This document shows positions 36,356 to 47,479 of a stretch of DNA of 64,000 nt, one piece after another; position 1 is the first letter of the stretch; each line of letters begins with the position of its first letter. Under the pieces are notes generated by a model. That model was given only the letters and a program-made list of their open reading frames with translations, had not been told where the DNA came from and made no database searches. Source of the DNA: Pelodera strongyloides (lineage: Eukaryota; Nematoda; Chromadorea; Rhabditida; Rhabditidae); the NCBI GenBank assembly GCA_036852015.1, contig JAANDG010000096.1:1-64000 (forward strand), given 5' to 3'. A program made the translations under genes and the position numbers.

Positions 36356-36769
36356 TTAAAATTAGTGTTATTGAATGAAAACAACTTTCTGGTAGAGGTG
36401 CTGGCGAAAACACTGCCTTTTCTGTGGGAACTTCATTGGATTAACAAGTGAAACATCTTCAAGTTTCAAGGATGAATATAGCTGTGGATTGTGGGCTATG
36501 GGTCAAAGGTACAACTGACCATACCTTTACTGTGAAAATATTTTTTATACTGGCAATTTTTAAAGTATTGTTTAATGACTGTTTATAATTAATATCTTAG
36601 TCAATTATTTCTTTTCTTTCTTGGATCTTGACTCCATTTGTTTTGGTCATCTGCTGTTGAGGGTTTCAATTAGAGCTAAATAAGAATGATCACTGGGCAA
36701 CGGGAAGTGCCCCGTTTGACTGATCAGTTTTGCAACTGGGTGACAACCTGGGTCCAGATCCACGAAAAT

Positions 36770-36850
36770 TTACCCCAGGGGTAAATTACCCCTGGGGTAA
36801 ATTTTCGGCAAGAATCAGAAAAATTTATCGCCGGGGTAAATTACCCATAC
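36770..36850. repeat. Palindromic GGGGTAAATT cluster
   Basis: AAATTTACCCCAGGGGTAAATT is followed directly by a second copy and then AATTTATCGCCGGGGTAAATT. These are short nested palindromes of unknown origin. Confidence 0.7.
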
Positions 36851-37639
36851 TCCCAATCTGTTGAATAAAAAGACGTTTCCGTAAAGTTTTGCACATGGAT
36901 ATCCCCAACAGCTCGATAAAAACGATGTCAAAAATACAGTAATTAATAGATAATTAATAGACAATTACCAGATCTAATGATTAAATCAATAAATAATTAA
37001 TGAACAACGGCAATTTTCTCCCGTTAAAACATCGCCGATCGGCGTGCGGGCATACTGAAGAAGTGAAGCTGTCAACACGAAAGTGTGCGCGACTGGCGCG
37101 CCGACATACAAACAAACAAACAAACACAGAAAGGAGGCACTAATATCCTTTTAATGAGCGAATAATTAGGATAGTATTTGTTTAAGTAGATGTAAGTCAC
37201 CAGTCAATGTGAATTAATATGTTGAACAGCAAGTTAAGCAGCATTTATGCAAATACGGTTACCTACTGACCGCACCACTTACTCTACGCAAAAAGAAGCC
37301 AAAATTGTTTAGCGGTACGTAAGCTCTCTATCGTATTTATCACTAATTTAACATCAATAGGCGCTAAAAAAATGTATTTGAAGAATGTTAGCATTAGTTG
37401 CATTAGGTCATCATGAGAACACAAAAATATCGGCAATAGTAAAAGTAAAAACTACAGTGCCCGTTGTTATATTACAAGCATATTAACGACAAGCCGCAGA
37501 GGTATTCTACGCCAACCGCTAATGTACTATATGTATAGTGTATATCTTTCACACAGGTGTGTTTAAGTGGCCGAGTGACCATCCCGGGTCCCGAATAGCT
37601 AGCTAGCGCCTCCCAGCCTAGCATTACACATCAAAAAGC

Positions 37640-37790
37640 TTTCGCTGGACCTCTCCCTCACCCGCTCTCCCTCCTTCCCTCTCTCTCCCTCTCTTTATCT
37701 GTCTCTCTTTCACTCTCTCTCTCTCTTTTCCCCCCTCTCTCTCTCCAACTCCTCTCTCTTCCTCTCTTTCTCTCCCAAACCACCTACCAT
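37640..37790. repeat. CT-rich microsatellite tract
   Basis: Mostly CTCTCTCC, CTCTTT and similar units. Its complement yields a long but meaningless open frame. Confidence 0.85.
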
Positions 37791-37941
37791 TACGCTTTAA
37801 ACCACATTCGCTTCCAATTAGCATAAGGGTGCCAACGGTAAAATTTATGAGCCCATTAGCGGAATGTGACTTTTCAAACACCTTACGACGTAGGGTTCCA
37901 AGGTTACCTTCAATTTTTATTGGAGTAATTAAATATCTTAA

Positions 37942-38132
37942 AGCGATATTACAGCCGGTTTTGAAACGGATTTTGGATAACATATTCCCTTTCTAATCGT
38001 ATGTAAGTGCGTATGATTAGACTACAAAATCAAGCGCATCTCGAGTTCACCTATAATTAGCAAAATTAATTACACATAGGATAGGAATACAGTTGTCTAT
38101 CATACACTTCAAATAACGGCCGTTATATTGCT
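37942..38132. mobile_element. TTAAAGCG-family miniature element
   Basis: 191 bp between TTAA 37938-37941 and TTAA 38133-38136. The left end AGCGATATTACAGCCGG pairs with the right end CGGCCGTTATATTGCT. Confidence 0.8.
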
Positions 38133-38602
38133 TTAAAAACTTTCATTAAAAACAACTGTGATTTCTTAAGTTACTTGGTGTGATTATCTGACCTATTTCT
38201 TATTATTTGTCATCAAAATATAATGTTCGAGAACCTGTAAACAGAGACACACAGAACAAACACGGGTTTTCACCAAGAAAATGTAAGAAACGGAATGCCC
38301 TTGCAAATGCAAATTTCTGAGCGGTTGTAGGGTTTTCATGCGATTTTTATGACTAGCAACAAAGCGGCATAAGAGGCGCCGTGTTTTCCCCTAAAGGAAA
38401 TGTTATGGAGGACTAGGTGTCAGGAAGGGAAACTCTATAGGGAGACTACCTAGGTTCAGATTCAGGTACAGGTTCAACTCCCAAAGTTCAGATTAGGGCT
38501 CAGCCTTCTGCATGTAGTCTCGTTGTTAGTAAATCAAAATCAAGTACAAACACTTCCATAGATCGCATATTGACTAAGGCGTAGGGCTATACTTATTGTT
38601 AA

Positions 38603-38779
38603 AGCGAAATTCCGGCCGGTTTTAGAAGCGCATCGTGGACAACTGAATTCTAACGTATTTATGCTAATTCGCTCGAATTTAGCTCGATTTTTTTAGCTCG
38701 ATAATTTATGTTCATTTGCATAGGCTGCATATGAATGCTGGTGTACTAGATGTGTTTCAAAAACCGGCTGGTATTTCGC
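38603..38779. mobile_element. TTAAAGCG-family miniature element
   Basis: 177 bp between TTAA 38599-38602 and TTAA 38780-38783. The ends are AGCGAAATTCCGGCCGG and the inverse of AGCGAAATACCAGCCGG. The interior (TCGTGGACAACTGAATTC, then TATTTATGCTAATTCGCTCG) recurs in the copies at 40119 (inverted) and 40556. Confidence 0.88.
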
Positions 38780-38783
38780 TTTA

Positions 38784-40110
38784 AGTCTAGAAACCGACTC
38801 GCCCTTGTAGCTCATTGTAAGGTTACGTTACATGTAAGGTTAAAGATCTGGACTTATCCTGAGAATTTCGCGCATTTTTTGGGGCTCAGCCTCTCGTTAA
38901 TAATTGCAAATCTTATGAATAAAGCAAATAGAAACACGATATGCACTTAATTTTTAATGAGGAAAAAAGTTTCTATTCAGTGCCGGCTTCTCTGGGGTGT
39001 GACAAATATACATCAAACAAGGTGAATAAATAATACGATGTTAGTGCTCCGAACGAGCAAAATTGTAGAGGCGAAAAAGAGGAAAGATAGAGAGGGAGAG
39101 AGAGAGAGAGAGAGAGGGGGGAGGGAGAGAGAATTTGAGAAGAAGCTTGAAAGAGACTGATAGAGAGATGGATAAAGATAGAGAGTTAGAGAGAAATATA
39201 GAGTCAAAACATCAAACTCCATAAAAACAAAATTTTACAACGAATATAAATCATTCATCCTTTTTCGAAGAAAACGCCTTTTCACCCAGTAAATTCTGAG
39301 TCTTGAACTTTTGATCCACACGCATAAAATACAAAATGATCTACAGACGCAAAAGAAATGGCTAGCAAAAGTTCCGGGTCAACTTTTACCGCAAACAGCG
39401 CCGTTCAAATGATTTGACATGTATTACACGCAGTACAAAGAAAGTGCAATATAATATCTCGCGTTTTACTCGGATTTCAAATTCAATTAAAACTTTCACT
39501 ACGATCAAAAAGAAAAAGAAAGCCGGATTTAACGGACGGCTCAAATCCTTACCTTACGAGAATGTTCCTAACGCAAACACAAATTTGTCCTTGCTAGGCT
39601 ACGGTAAAATAAAAATAATTAAATGTAAATTATTATAATCATACAAGAAATCTAAAAATGGAAATAAACACTATAAAATACTGGATAATTTATACTTTTC
39701 TGGAAAAAAAATGACAAACAACAAACTTACAAACTGCTGCAGTACCGAGAAAGTATTTTCCCAGAATACTCCAAAAATAAGTACTTCTTTGTTGCAGAAT
39801 TTTAATGGTGTTGGGCGACGGTGTACACGATTTACCGCGCACCGTTAGCCGTGTGGGAATATTTAAATATTCTTTGTTTCACACTTGATGGCACTAACAT
39901 AAACAGTAGTCTGACTATTTTTTTGCCTCCAAATTAGATTTTTCTAGTTTTCTTTACTAACTCTTTATATATTTATTCAAAACAAAACCTGGGCGCTAGA
40001 TAGCATAGTGCATAGTGGTTGTTAACATAGTAGACCAGTAAACCGCAGACCCAGGTTCGAATCTTGCTTATCAGACTAATCAGACTACCACAAAAAAAAG
40101 AAACTAAAAT
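38784..40110. other. No supportable gene
   Basis: A GA-rich microsatellite (39070-39200) and a tRNA-like sequence (39996-40075) are the only recognisable items. A 74-codon open frame at 39414-39638 has no features. Confidence 0.45.
39996..40075 (+). repeat. tRNA-derived (SINE-like) sequence
   Basis: An A-box-like TAGCATAGTGCATAGTGG is followed by a B box GGTTCGAATCT. There is no plausible acceptor stem. Confidence 0.35.
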
Positions 40111-40118
40111 TAACTTAA

Positions 40119-40287
40119 AGCGAAATACCGGCCGTTAGAAACACATCGAGTACACCAGCATTCTTATGCAGCTTATGCAAATGAACATAAATTAGAATAA
40201 AAAATCGAGCTGAATTCGAGTAACTTAGCATAAATATGTTACAATTCAGTTGTCCGTGATGTTTCAAAGACCGGTCGGTATTTCGCT
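40119..40287. mobile_element. TTAAAGCG-family miniature element (inverted copy)
   Basis: It starts after TTAA 40115-40118 with AGCGAAATACCGGCCG and ends with the inverse; the right TTAA has become TTGA. The interior matches the element at 38603 in opposite orientation. Confidence 0.8.
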
Positions 40288-40555
40288 TTGACGACATAAC
40301 TCGTAAACAAATAAACGAAGAACATAATCATTATGAAGCCAACTCCCAACAAAATTTACCTGAAAAGTTTTGTTCAGGTCGCAACAAAATCCCAAAAAAA
40401 CGCGCCGTTCAACCACGCCTGATTGACGCTGACGTACAAAAAAGAAACGTTTATTTGCTTAGGTGTTCGAAACTCTCAACAAAACTCTCATGTACAACAC
40501 TAGGACATTCTATACTTATACACAACACTTCTTCGTTTCTAGCAAACTAAATTAA

Positions 40556-40741
40556 AGAGAAATACCGGCCGATTTTTGAAACGCATCGTGGACAGCTGAA
40601 TTCACATCTGAATTCTCACGTATTTATGCTAATTCGCTCGAATTTAGCTCGATATTTTATTCTAATTTATGGTCATTTGCATAAGCTGCATAAGAATGCT
40701 GGCGTATTCGATGTGTTTCAAAAACCGCCCGGTATTTCGCT
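40556..40741. mobile_element. TTAAAG-family miniature element inside duplicated segment
   Basis: It follows TTAA 40552-40555; the ends are AGAGAAATACCGGCCG and the inverse of AGCGAAATACCGGGCG. It is absent from the matching place in the second segment copy (around 59760), so it was inserted after the duplication. Confidence 0.85.
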
Positions 40742-41999
40742 TGAGTGACTACAGTTATAGTCCAGACATACATACAGAGCTCACAAAAAATACCAAAAAT
40801 GGATGACTAGCCGAAGTACAAAAATATTTTCTTAATTAGTGCACGCCATACTCATAAATTTTCTTTGAATTTCGTAAAAAAAACTAACATTAAGAGGTCT
40901 GATTGGTTATTACAACTGCGTAAAACATTGTGAAGATTTGGAACAATGTTTTATGTTCTTTTTCCGAAGTGAAAAAAACTAACACATGTTGACATGTGTT
41001 AAACCCTTTTTGCATGGAGAAAACACACAAATCACATTTCATTCAAATCATTTTATTAATTAATGCATATCACACTGGCTTCATGATAAGTAAATAATAA
41101 ATCACTAAATTATCACAGATACTGTATTATTGATTGTTCTTTGGGCAATTGAAGACTAAAGTGATGTGATAGCAAATTATTGAGCTCATTAGTAAAAATA
41201 AAAATACATCCATGAGCAATTAGATAAGAAAGCAACAGTTTTAGCAACAACAAAAAAAAACAGCGCCTGGACTATGTAAATGTGGGCACAACGCACAACT
41301 GGCAAATCGTGAGCGGCTTCGATATCGCGTGCTTTTGTCGAACAAGCGAGGAATAGCAGCGCATCCTTCCTATCGTGCAGCAATATTGTTGCCGCTTTCG
41401 TAACGCACAGAACCTTCAGCAGAGGCAAACGATGGGCAAACGGAAATATTAATAAATGCTTAGGAAAACATAACAAACAATGAATATGAAGCACTTATAA
41501 CTGACACACAAAACTGACAATTAAAAAAGATTGTCCCCAACCGGCGAATGCTACAAATGTATATATGTTATATGTACATAGGAAACAGAAGAACCATTTG
41601 GTGACGGTTCCCTGGTTTTTTTCATGGGCCAACCCATTTGGTGAACTTTTGCCGTCATGACCAAATTTTTCTAGAAAACCGTCACCAACTGGTCACCACA
41701 TGGTCACCAAATAGTTCTTTCGGTGAAAACCATTCGTTGACCGGCCAAAGACGGTTTTTTCTGTGGTTTCGGCAATTAATCCGTTTTCCTGCAAATGGCT
41801 CACAGTAGAAAAAACAAGGCCATAATTTTCTTTGGCTCTTTGTAAAGGTACTAAATTTCAATTACATTAAAAAATCACACTTGTCACAAAAAATTCAAAG
41901 TCTCGCTACATAGGATACGCAAAATCCGCAGTTTTTCTACTTCAGCTCTCACCTACCATACCGAAATCCTAGAATTATTAAAGCTGATGTACCCCACGT

Positions 42000-42062
42000 T
42001 CAACCCACGTAAACTATCCGGTCATGAAAATCATACTGGAACGCCGAGTGAAACGCAATGTT
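42000..42062 (-). pseudogene. PGAP2: Fragment of PGAP2 (last 20 codons and stop)
   Basis: It encodes the same last 20 residues and stop as the PGAP2 gene at 60879, including FHSAFQYDFHDRIVYVG. The match breaks off directly upstream, where the rest of the exon is missing. It is part of the duplicated segment. Confidence 0.85.
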
Positions 42063-42065
42063 AGC

Positions 42066-43736
42066 TTATAGATATAGCCCAGTGAAACATTGCGACCATC
42101 AGCGAATATTGGTGAGACGCCTCAGGCGGCGGTAGCCGACTTGTACTTGAATAAACTTGAATGCTCTTGAAACATTAGTAAAAGGCAAACAGTACAAAAA
42201 AAGCATGTTTATGCTTGCTTATGTATCTTATATAATGAAACAGTTACTGTGCCACACAAATAACACAGGTTATGGAAACCACGAAGGTAGTTGCAGTGTT
42301 TGCAGTTTGTAGAAGTCATACCACGGAAATATAAATCCGTTATTATGGTGCACGATAAGTAAATATACATGGAAAGTCAATGTGCAACACGAACAGTATA
42401 CAACGCGAAGATAAAAGCCCAAACAATTAGCATAAACATCGTTCATCATATAGTGATGTAGTGGAAAGAAAAAAACAGACAATCGACAAAACACGACATC
42501 TAACATCTTAGGAGGTAAGTGGAAAATGCTTCTTCGGGAAATTGAGCCCAACTTTCTTTACTTCACTAATACCTACTGCTCCCTATTCCTTCATTCCTTT
42601 TCATTTAAAAAAAAATTGCTGATTGTATTTGCAAACGATTGGGCGTCGTTTGTCACCCTTATGTATGAAATTTCATGAAGCCACGCTCCTTATAGGTGAT
42701 ATTTTGATTAAAAGTATGCTGCCAAATTGAAAAATTATTCGCTCCTTTTAATTCTGTATTTTGTGGCATTGTGTAAAATTTACATTTCGGAAATATTCCG
42801 AGAGGGCCCTTTTTGGTTCTTCTACGGTGTTTTCCCGGACCTTGAAGCACTTTTCAATTAATAGCACAAAAACTACTGAACCAATCGGTCTCCAATTTTG
42901 CAAATCTAATCTGGAATGTTTTTACTATAAGCCAGCAAAAATTCATCACTTAAAGTCAAGTTTGAATATATGTAAGAAAAAGAGCCTCTTATGTCCATAT
43001 ATATTTATGAACCCAAACTTCCTCAATTTTGGAGATGACTGAACGGTTCATATTGAAATCAAAGGCATTATAGCAAGTCGGCTTGCGGGCATCACGCAAA
43101 GCCATCAGAATTTTAAAATATTGATTTCTGTGTATTGATTTATTGATTTTTATTGCTTTTTGTGCCTTTTTTTGGTACATTTCCGGTCCTAGTGCGCTTC
43201 GCAAAGAACATTTTGGTCCCAACTCCCAACCTTCGGCAGTAGATAGATGAAGTGTTACTGAGAATATAATAATGTATTAGGCACACAGACAACCAAAGAA
43301 AGCAATGTAACGTGCAGTTTAATTCTTTGTGACGGCAACTTTCTCTGATATCGATTTCCTGGATTTTTGGGCCTCTGAAAATGCACCCGTGTTTTCATGC
43401 CAGACCGCCCCTGAGGCCTTTGATGGACCCGCCCCCTTTGACTGCTAGCCCGCCTAATTGAGCGAGCGTCATAGTTAATGGGTAGAACAATTTACACTGC
43501 ATTCAACCACGGAAAATAACTGCTTTATAAATATCCTTCTTTGAGTATTATTGTTTTCGACCGTAGTCTTGTAAGATTGGAGGCTAGGAAACCCCCTTTT
43601 TTTGGTTTTGAGTACATGCAATTTGATATTTTTGCCGAAATAATTTGCATACTCCCGATCGGGGAGCAGCTGTATGAACACGTTTCGTGATCCTGCGGTA
43701 GTTAAGCAGAACTACTTGTCTACTTGTTCACTCCCT
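42066..43736. other. No supportable gene
   Basis: Several open frames of 60-95 codons overlap on both strands without family features or good splice context. I see no repeat structure here. Confidence 0.4.
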
Positions 43737-43842
43737 GAGTTGGAATTCAAATTATTCGGTTTTGGTAAAGTATTTGCCTCTATTCTTTACTAAATACAAG
43801 TAAACTCGAAGAAAAACGACGATTTTGTAGTGACTGCGATCC
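43737..43842 (+). repeat. Inverted-repeat family end, copy A
   Basis: It contains TTTACTAAATACAAGTAAAC, CTCGAAGAAAAACGACGATT and GTAGTGACTGCGATCCT, and stops at TTAA (43843-43846). The block recurs inverted at 46048-46173. The terminal GTGACTGCGATCCT matches the end of the element at 12478. Confidence 0.75.
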
Positions 43843-43846
43843 TTTA

Positions 43847-45336
43847 AGATGCCACGGAATTTGTGCTCACCAGTCACGACGGACGCAAGCGATTCGGGTC
43901 CTCAGAAGGTAGGCCCTTCGAATAAATTTACATTTACGATTTCGCCGTCGCGCCGGTCAGATCCCTCATATAATCGGGGCGCGGCGGGTCGAAAGTATCA
44001 GGGTTGACCTTCTTTTAACATTTTATTTCGCTTGTTTTCTGGTTTTTCATCATGCTAATGCCGGAGAGGGTAAATACGAATACATGATCGCTAATTTTTT
44101 TTGAATTCGATTTTGCCCCCATGACGCTCCGATTACGTGAGTTACTTGATCGGGGCGAAATCGGGGTTTTAGTTTCCTGTTTATTATCTAGAGAATGATT
44201 TGTTTGTAACGGAGTGGGCGACATGGCATATAATACATGGACTTACAATTGTTCAGTACATTGTACAATTGTTACGCTCGTCGTTAACAATCACTGAGCA
44301 GCCCAAACTCATCAGAATATTCCAATTTATTCTTCTAGGGGAACAACGGGGCGATTTTGCAGGAACAGAAGGATCAAAAGAAGAACGCAGAGGGAAAGAC
44401 GGAAGATAAGTTAGTGATAGGAAAAAAAGAAGACAAAAAGGAAGAGGATAAGAGAAGCAGGGTAGGAACATTGTTGGTGAATTGTCTAATACAATATGAG
44501 TATACTATAGCAACTAAAGCTTGGAAAACACGAGATTCTTAGGGAACCTTTTATTATATACAAAGAGACCGGAGGAAGTCTGTCTTAGTCTTGGCTTATC
44601 GAGTCCGTAGACTAGGGGCCTCCAGGGCACTACCATACTGCAGGCGGCAGGACTTGTTCCTCTTCGGCGCTGGTCACTTAAGCTCACTAAAGAGCTATCC
44701 ACACTACCGTTTTGATACGGTTCCGCTAACCGTGTGCAGAGTTAGTTAGGGCTCTATCAGACCCGAAAGGGCTAAAGTTGGATTTCGACAGTCAACCCCG
44801 ATTGTCGATTTTATGGTGTTAATCGAATCAGTTTTTCATGCTGAGGAAGATAAAAGCAAAATAAGCGTCGGTCATTAAAAATAAAAATAAATTTCCCAAT
44901 TCGCCCCAATCATTCAATCATGCATCATAGGTAACCTGAAATAACCTCCACGGCTGGTTGCATATGATAAGTTTTACTATTTATTTTGGAAACTCAAGTG
45001 CACAAACAATCTGGGGTTTCTTTAAATTATGATTCCTTGACCAAGTTGAGCATGGTTATCAGATTACCAGTCGGCTCACGCCGCCTGAGGCCTGAGGCGA
45101 CTTACATGGAAATATGATTGGTTTAGCATGGGCATACTTATATGCAAAGCTTCAAACGTATGATAATAAATTCACATAATAGGAAACAATTGCATATGCA
45201 TACTTCGATGTTGAGCTGCGAAACTCTTTTTATACCCGAACTCGAAATTTGCATTTCCGTAACGCACATTGGTATCCAAATTAGGCTACAGCTACTCTTT
45301 TATATATTAGATTATATTTTGCTCTCGCGGTTTTTA
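43847..45336. other. Flank with a repeat-unit leader, otherwise unassigned
   Basis: 43847-43920 reads like the short leader found after the TTAA in the tandem units near 48.5 and 56.1 kb: an ATG frame of about 20 codons, then GTAGG/GTGAG followed by CTTCGAATAAA. The rest shows no gene. Confidence 0.4.
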
Positions 45337-45340
45337 GGTT

Positions 45341-45990
45341 GAATGTTGCGTATGCAAAATTGGGGAAGGTATTCACGAAAAAAAGATCCTGAGAAGTGTA
45401 CAGCACTCAGCACCCAAAAATAACCAAAACGGGTTCTGGACGTGCACCGGGTTGAAATTCAAAACAAATATTTTAAATTGATTAAATTAATAACAATAGA
45501 AGAATGTTACTATGCCACACATTGTATTTTCGGTCCAGAAACGTATTTTAAAGGGAATATGTATGCCCTTTTTGAAGTTAAGCTGTATTAATAGAATGTG
45601 TATTCCTCATTAAGGAAACAACAACAAAAATTGTTAAAAGTTTCCCATTTAAAAGAAAATGATTTTCAAAGTTCACCTTTTTCCATAGTAAACGCATTTA
45701 CTGCCACCCTGGCTTACACGGCAGGTCTGATGGAGCAAAAATTTAGCATGTGTGCATACATCGGCATATAGCTTGCAACAGCGACATATTTGCATACAAA
45801 TGAGAATATTCGAATTTACATATTCAGTCGCCTACTTAAATTCATGTCTGGTGTGGAAACTCTAGTTTCGCAGTTGTTTTGCTCATTTTGAGTGCCTACA
45901 CATTCCCTTTAAGCTCAAACTGCTGCACATTTCTGAGGATCTTCTTACGCGAATATCTTCCCCAATTTCGCATGCTATGCAAAACGGTTT
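45341..45990. repeat. Inverted repeat split by a miniature element
   Basis: TATGCAAAATTGGGGAAGGT, ATTC and AAGATCCTGAGAAG at the left pair with CTGAGGATCTTC, GAATATCTTCCCCAATTTCGC at the right. The miniature element 45552-45908 lies between the arms. Confidence 0.7.
45552..45908. mobile_element. TTAA-flanked miniature element with AGGGAAT ends
   Basis: 357 bp between TTAA 45548-45551 and TTAA 45909-45912. The ends are AGGGAATATGTATGCCC and the inverse of AGGGAATGTGTAGGCAC. It is nested in another inverted repeat. Confidence 0.85.
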
Positions 45991-46047
45991 TCGCATACTA
46001 TGCAATCTTTGAGGAGTCTGTGAGATTTATCACAGTAAATTGAGGAA

Positions 46048-46173
46048 AACTTCACTACAAAAATCTACAAGGTCACTACAAAAATCATCATTTTTTCTTC
46101 GAGTTTACCCTGTATTTAGTAAAGGAATAGAAAAACCTATACCGAAACCGAATGATTTGAATTCAAACTCTTA
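46048..46173 (-). repeat. Inverted-repeat family end, copy B
   Basis: The reverse complement of the block at 43737-43842, with small indels and an extra copy of TCACTACAAAAATC. Confidence 0.75.
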
Positions 46174-46571
46174 CCGAGTTAACTAGACACCTAGTTAGTT
46201 AGTTAATTGTTTAACTAAGTTAACTAGTTAACTAGACACCTAGTTAGTTAATTGAATTACCTAGTTGGCAATAATAATAATAAGTTCTAGTAACAATAAT
46301 GGTCAAGGGGAAGTGAGAAAGGTGAGTGGGTGCTTTCACTTTACGGCATAACGTTTTGCGAAATAAATACCGAAGCACATTCCCATAGGCTCCTATGGGC
46401 GGAGACGTATCAGGTATGAATGACGATTAGTGAGTGAAAAGAAAAACGGCTTTAAGAGCGCTAGCATCGTTTTATATTGTCGTTATTTTTGGATTGTACA
46501 TGTTTTGTGGTGTTCCTCTCTCAAATGGAACTTGCATTCACCACACTATAAAAAGGGCCGCTTTGTAGGAA

Positions 46572-46706
46572 ATGTTGCCAGAGGAAAAGGATGGATTGGG
46601 ACGTATGCTGCAACGCCTGGAGAAAATTGGGCATCCTATCATAATATCCGACTTTTTGGCCGCAGCGGCTGGAACAACACAAGAAAAGCTTATGTGGTAT
46701 TATAAC
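46572..46706 (+). CDS. Possible single coding exon, unrecognised
   Basis: An ATG opens 45 codons with helical character (LGRMLQRLEKIG, SDFLAAAAGTTQEKLMWYY) and ends in phase 0 at a donor GTATGT. TTTGTAG lies just before it, and a TATA-like CTATAAAAAGG about 20 nt upstream. No second exon is evident before the repeats at 46863 and 47276. It may be the start of a small gene or a relic. Confidence 0.35.
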
Positions 46707-46862
46707 GTATGTAGTTCCAAAGGTTTATTTTATTATTTATTTGGAATTCAACGTAAAAGCTGGGATGGCCACGAGCTGCATAACGGTGGACGCGCGCTCG
46801 CCCAGGTAGGGCGGCTCCTCCAAAAATGGGCCGTTTCTGGTGTCTATGTGTCTAATCACGAG

Positions 46863-46942
46863 CGGTTCTTTTCCGAATTCCACAACCTTTTCCCATCTCG
46901 ATCGGTTCTTTTCCGAATTCCGCAACCTTTTCCCATCTCGAT
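46863..46942 (+). repeat. 40-bp tandem duplication
   Basis: Two adjacent copies of a 40-bp unit starting CGGTTCTTTTCCGAATTCC, with one mismatch. Confidence 0.95.
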
Positions 46943-47275
46943 TTTTGCAAACAGTGCACGTGTGGTGCATTTTTGTCCAGTTGCGTGTACGGTACAACTG
47001 CAGCGGTTTAAGGCTGTGCCAAACAGCACGGAAAAGTAAAAATTTTGACTACTATATATTTAAACCAACTTTAAGCTAATATTTTTCAGTAATTATAATG
47101 ATATTTAAAGCGAGGTAAAGAGACGACAAAGTATGTCAACAATCTAAATGAAAAAAAGTACTTCAGTACAAATCTTAGAATAAGAAAAACACTAAAGTAC
47201 TTCAGTACAAACCTTGCATAATAAAAACACTTTTCTGAAAAACACTCCGTAATGCACAAGTATCATTTCGCTGCG

Positions 47276-47410
47276 CAGTATTAGTATTAAATGCCCCTTC
47301 ACTGGGTTCCACCGTAAATTTTTCGCGCACCTGCGGCTCGCTCCTGGCACACCATGCGCCTACCGATTATCTGTAGTGCACCCTTTCCCAGACCAATGGG
47401 CCAGACATGC
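47276..47410 (-). repeat. GC-rich dispersed repeat, second copy
   Basis: The inverted relative of 9300-9530: it shares TAAATGCCCCTTCACTG (inverted), CTCCTGGC and GACCAATGGGCCAGAC. Confidence 0.65.
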
Positions 47411-47479
47411 AAAAAAAAAATGATTTAACGCTTTTCAGACTCAGTATGATGGCTACAAAATTGCCCAGGTGGGTGCTTT

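Larger units (their letters stand above)
40479..42065. repeat. Duplicated segment, copy 1
   Basis: Several long blocks match 59717-60943 in the same order and orientation, e.g. AACTCTCATGTACAACACTA at the left end and CGTAAACTATCCG near the right end. A block with a minus-strand open frame (41189-41494 here, 60228-60488 there) is also shared; it reads ...KAATILLHDRK... and ...KSATILLRDGK... respectively. Both frames lack an ATG start and differ by indels, so coding is doubtful. Copy 1 holds a miniature element (40556-40741) that copy 2 lacks. Confidence 0.85.

Noticed and set aside
37624..37983. 119-codon frame of Arg/Glu/Gly
   Set aside because: A translated CT/GA microsatellite.
41189..41494. 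Secreted transthyretin-like protein
   Set aside because: No ATG start and no family motif; the related frame in the other copy differs by indels.
43737..46173. Single 2.4-kb element with inverted terminal repeats
   Set aside because: The outer ends of the two copies face each other, not outwards, so they are two separate insertions or an inverted duplication.
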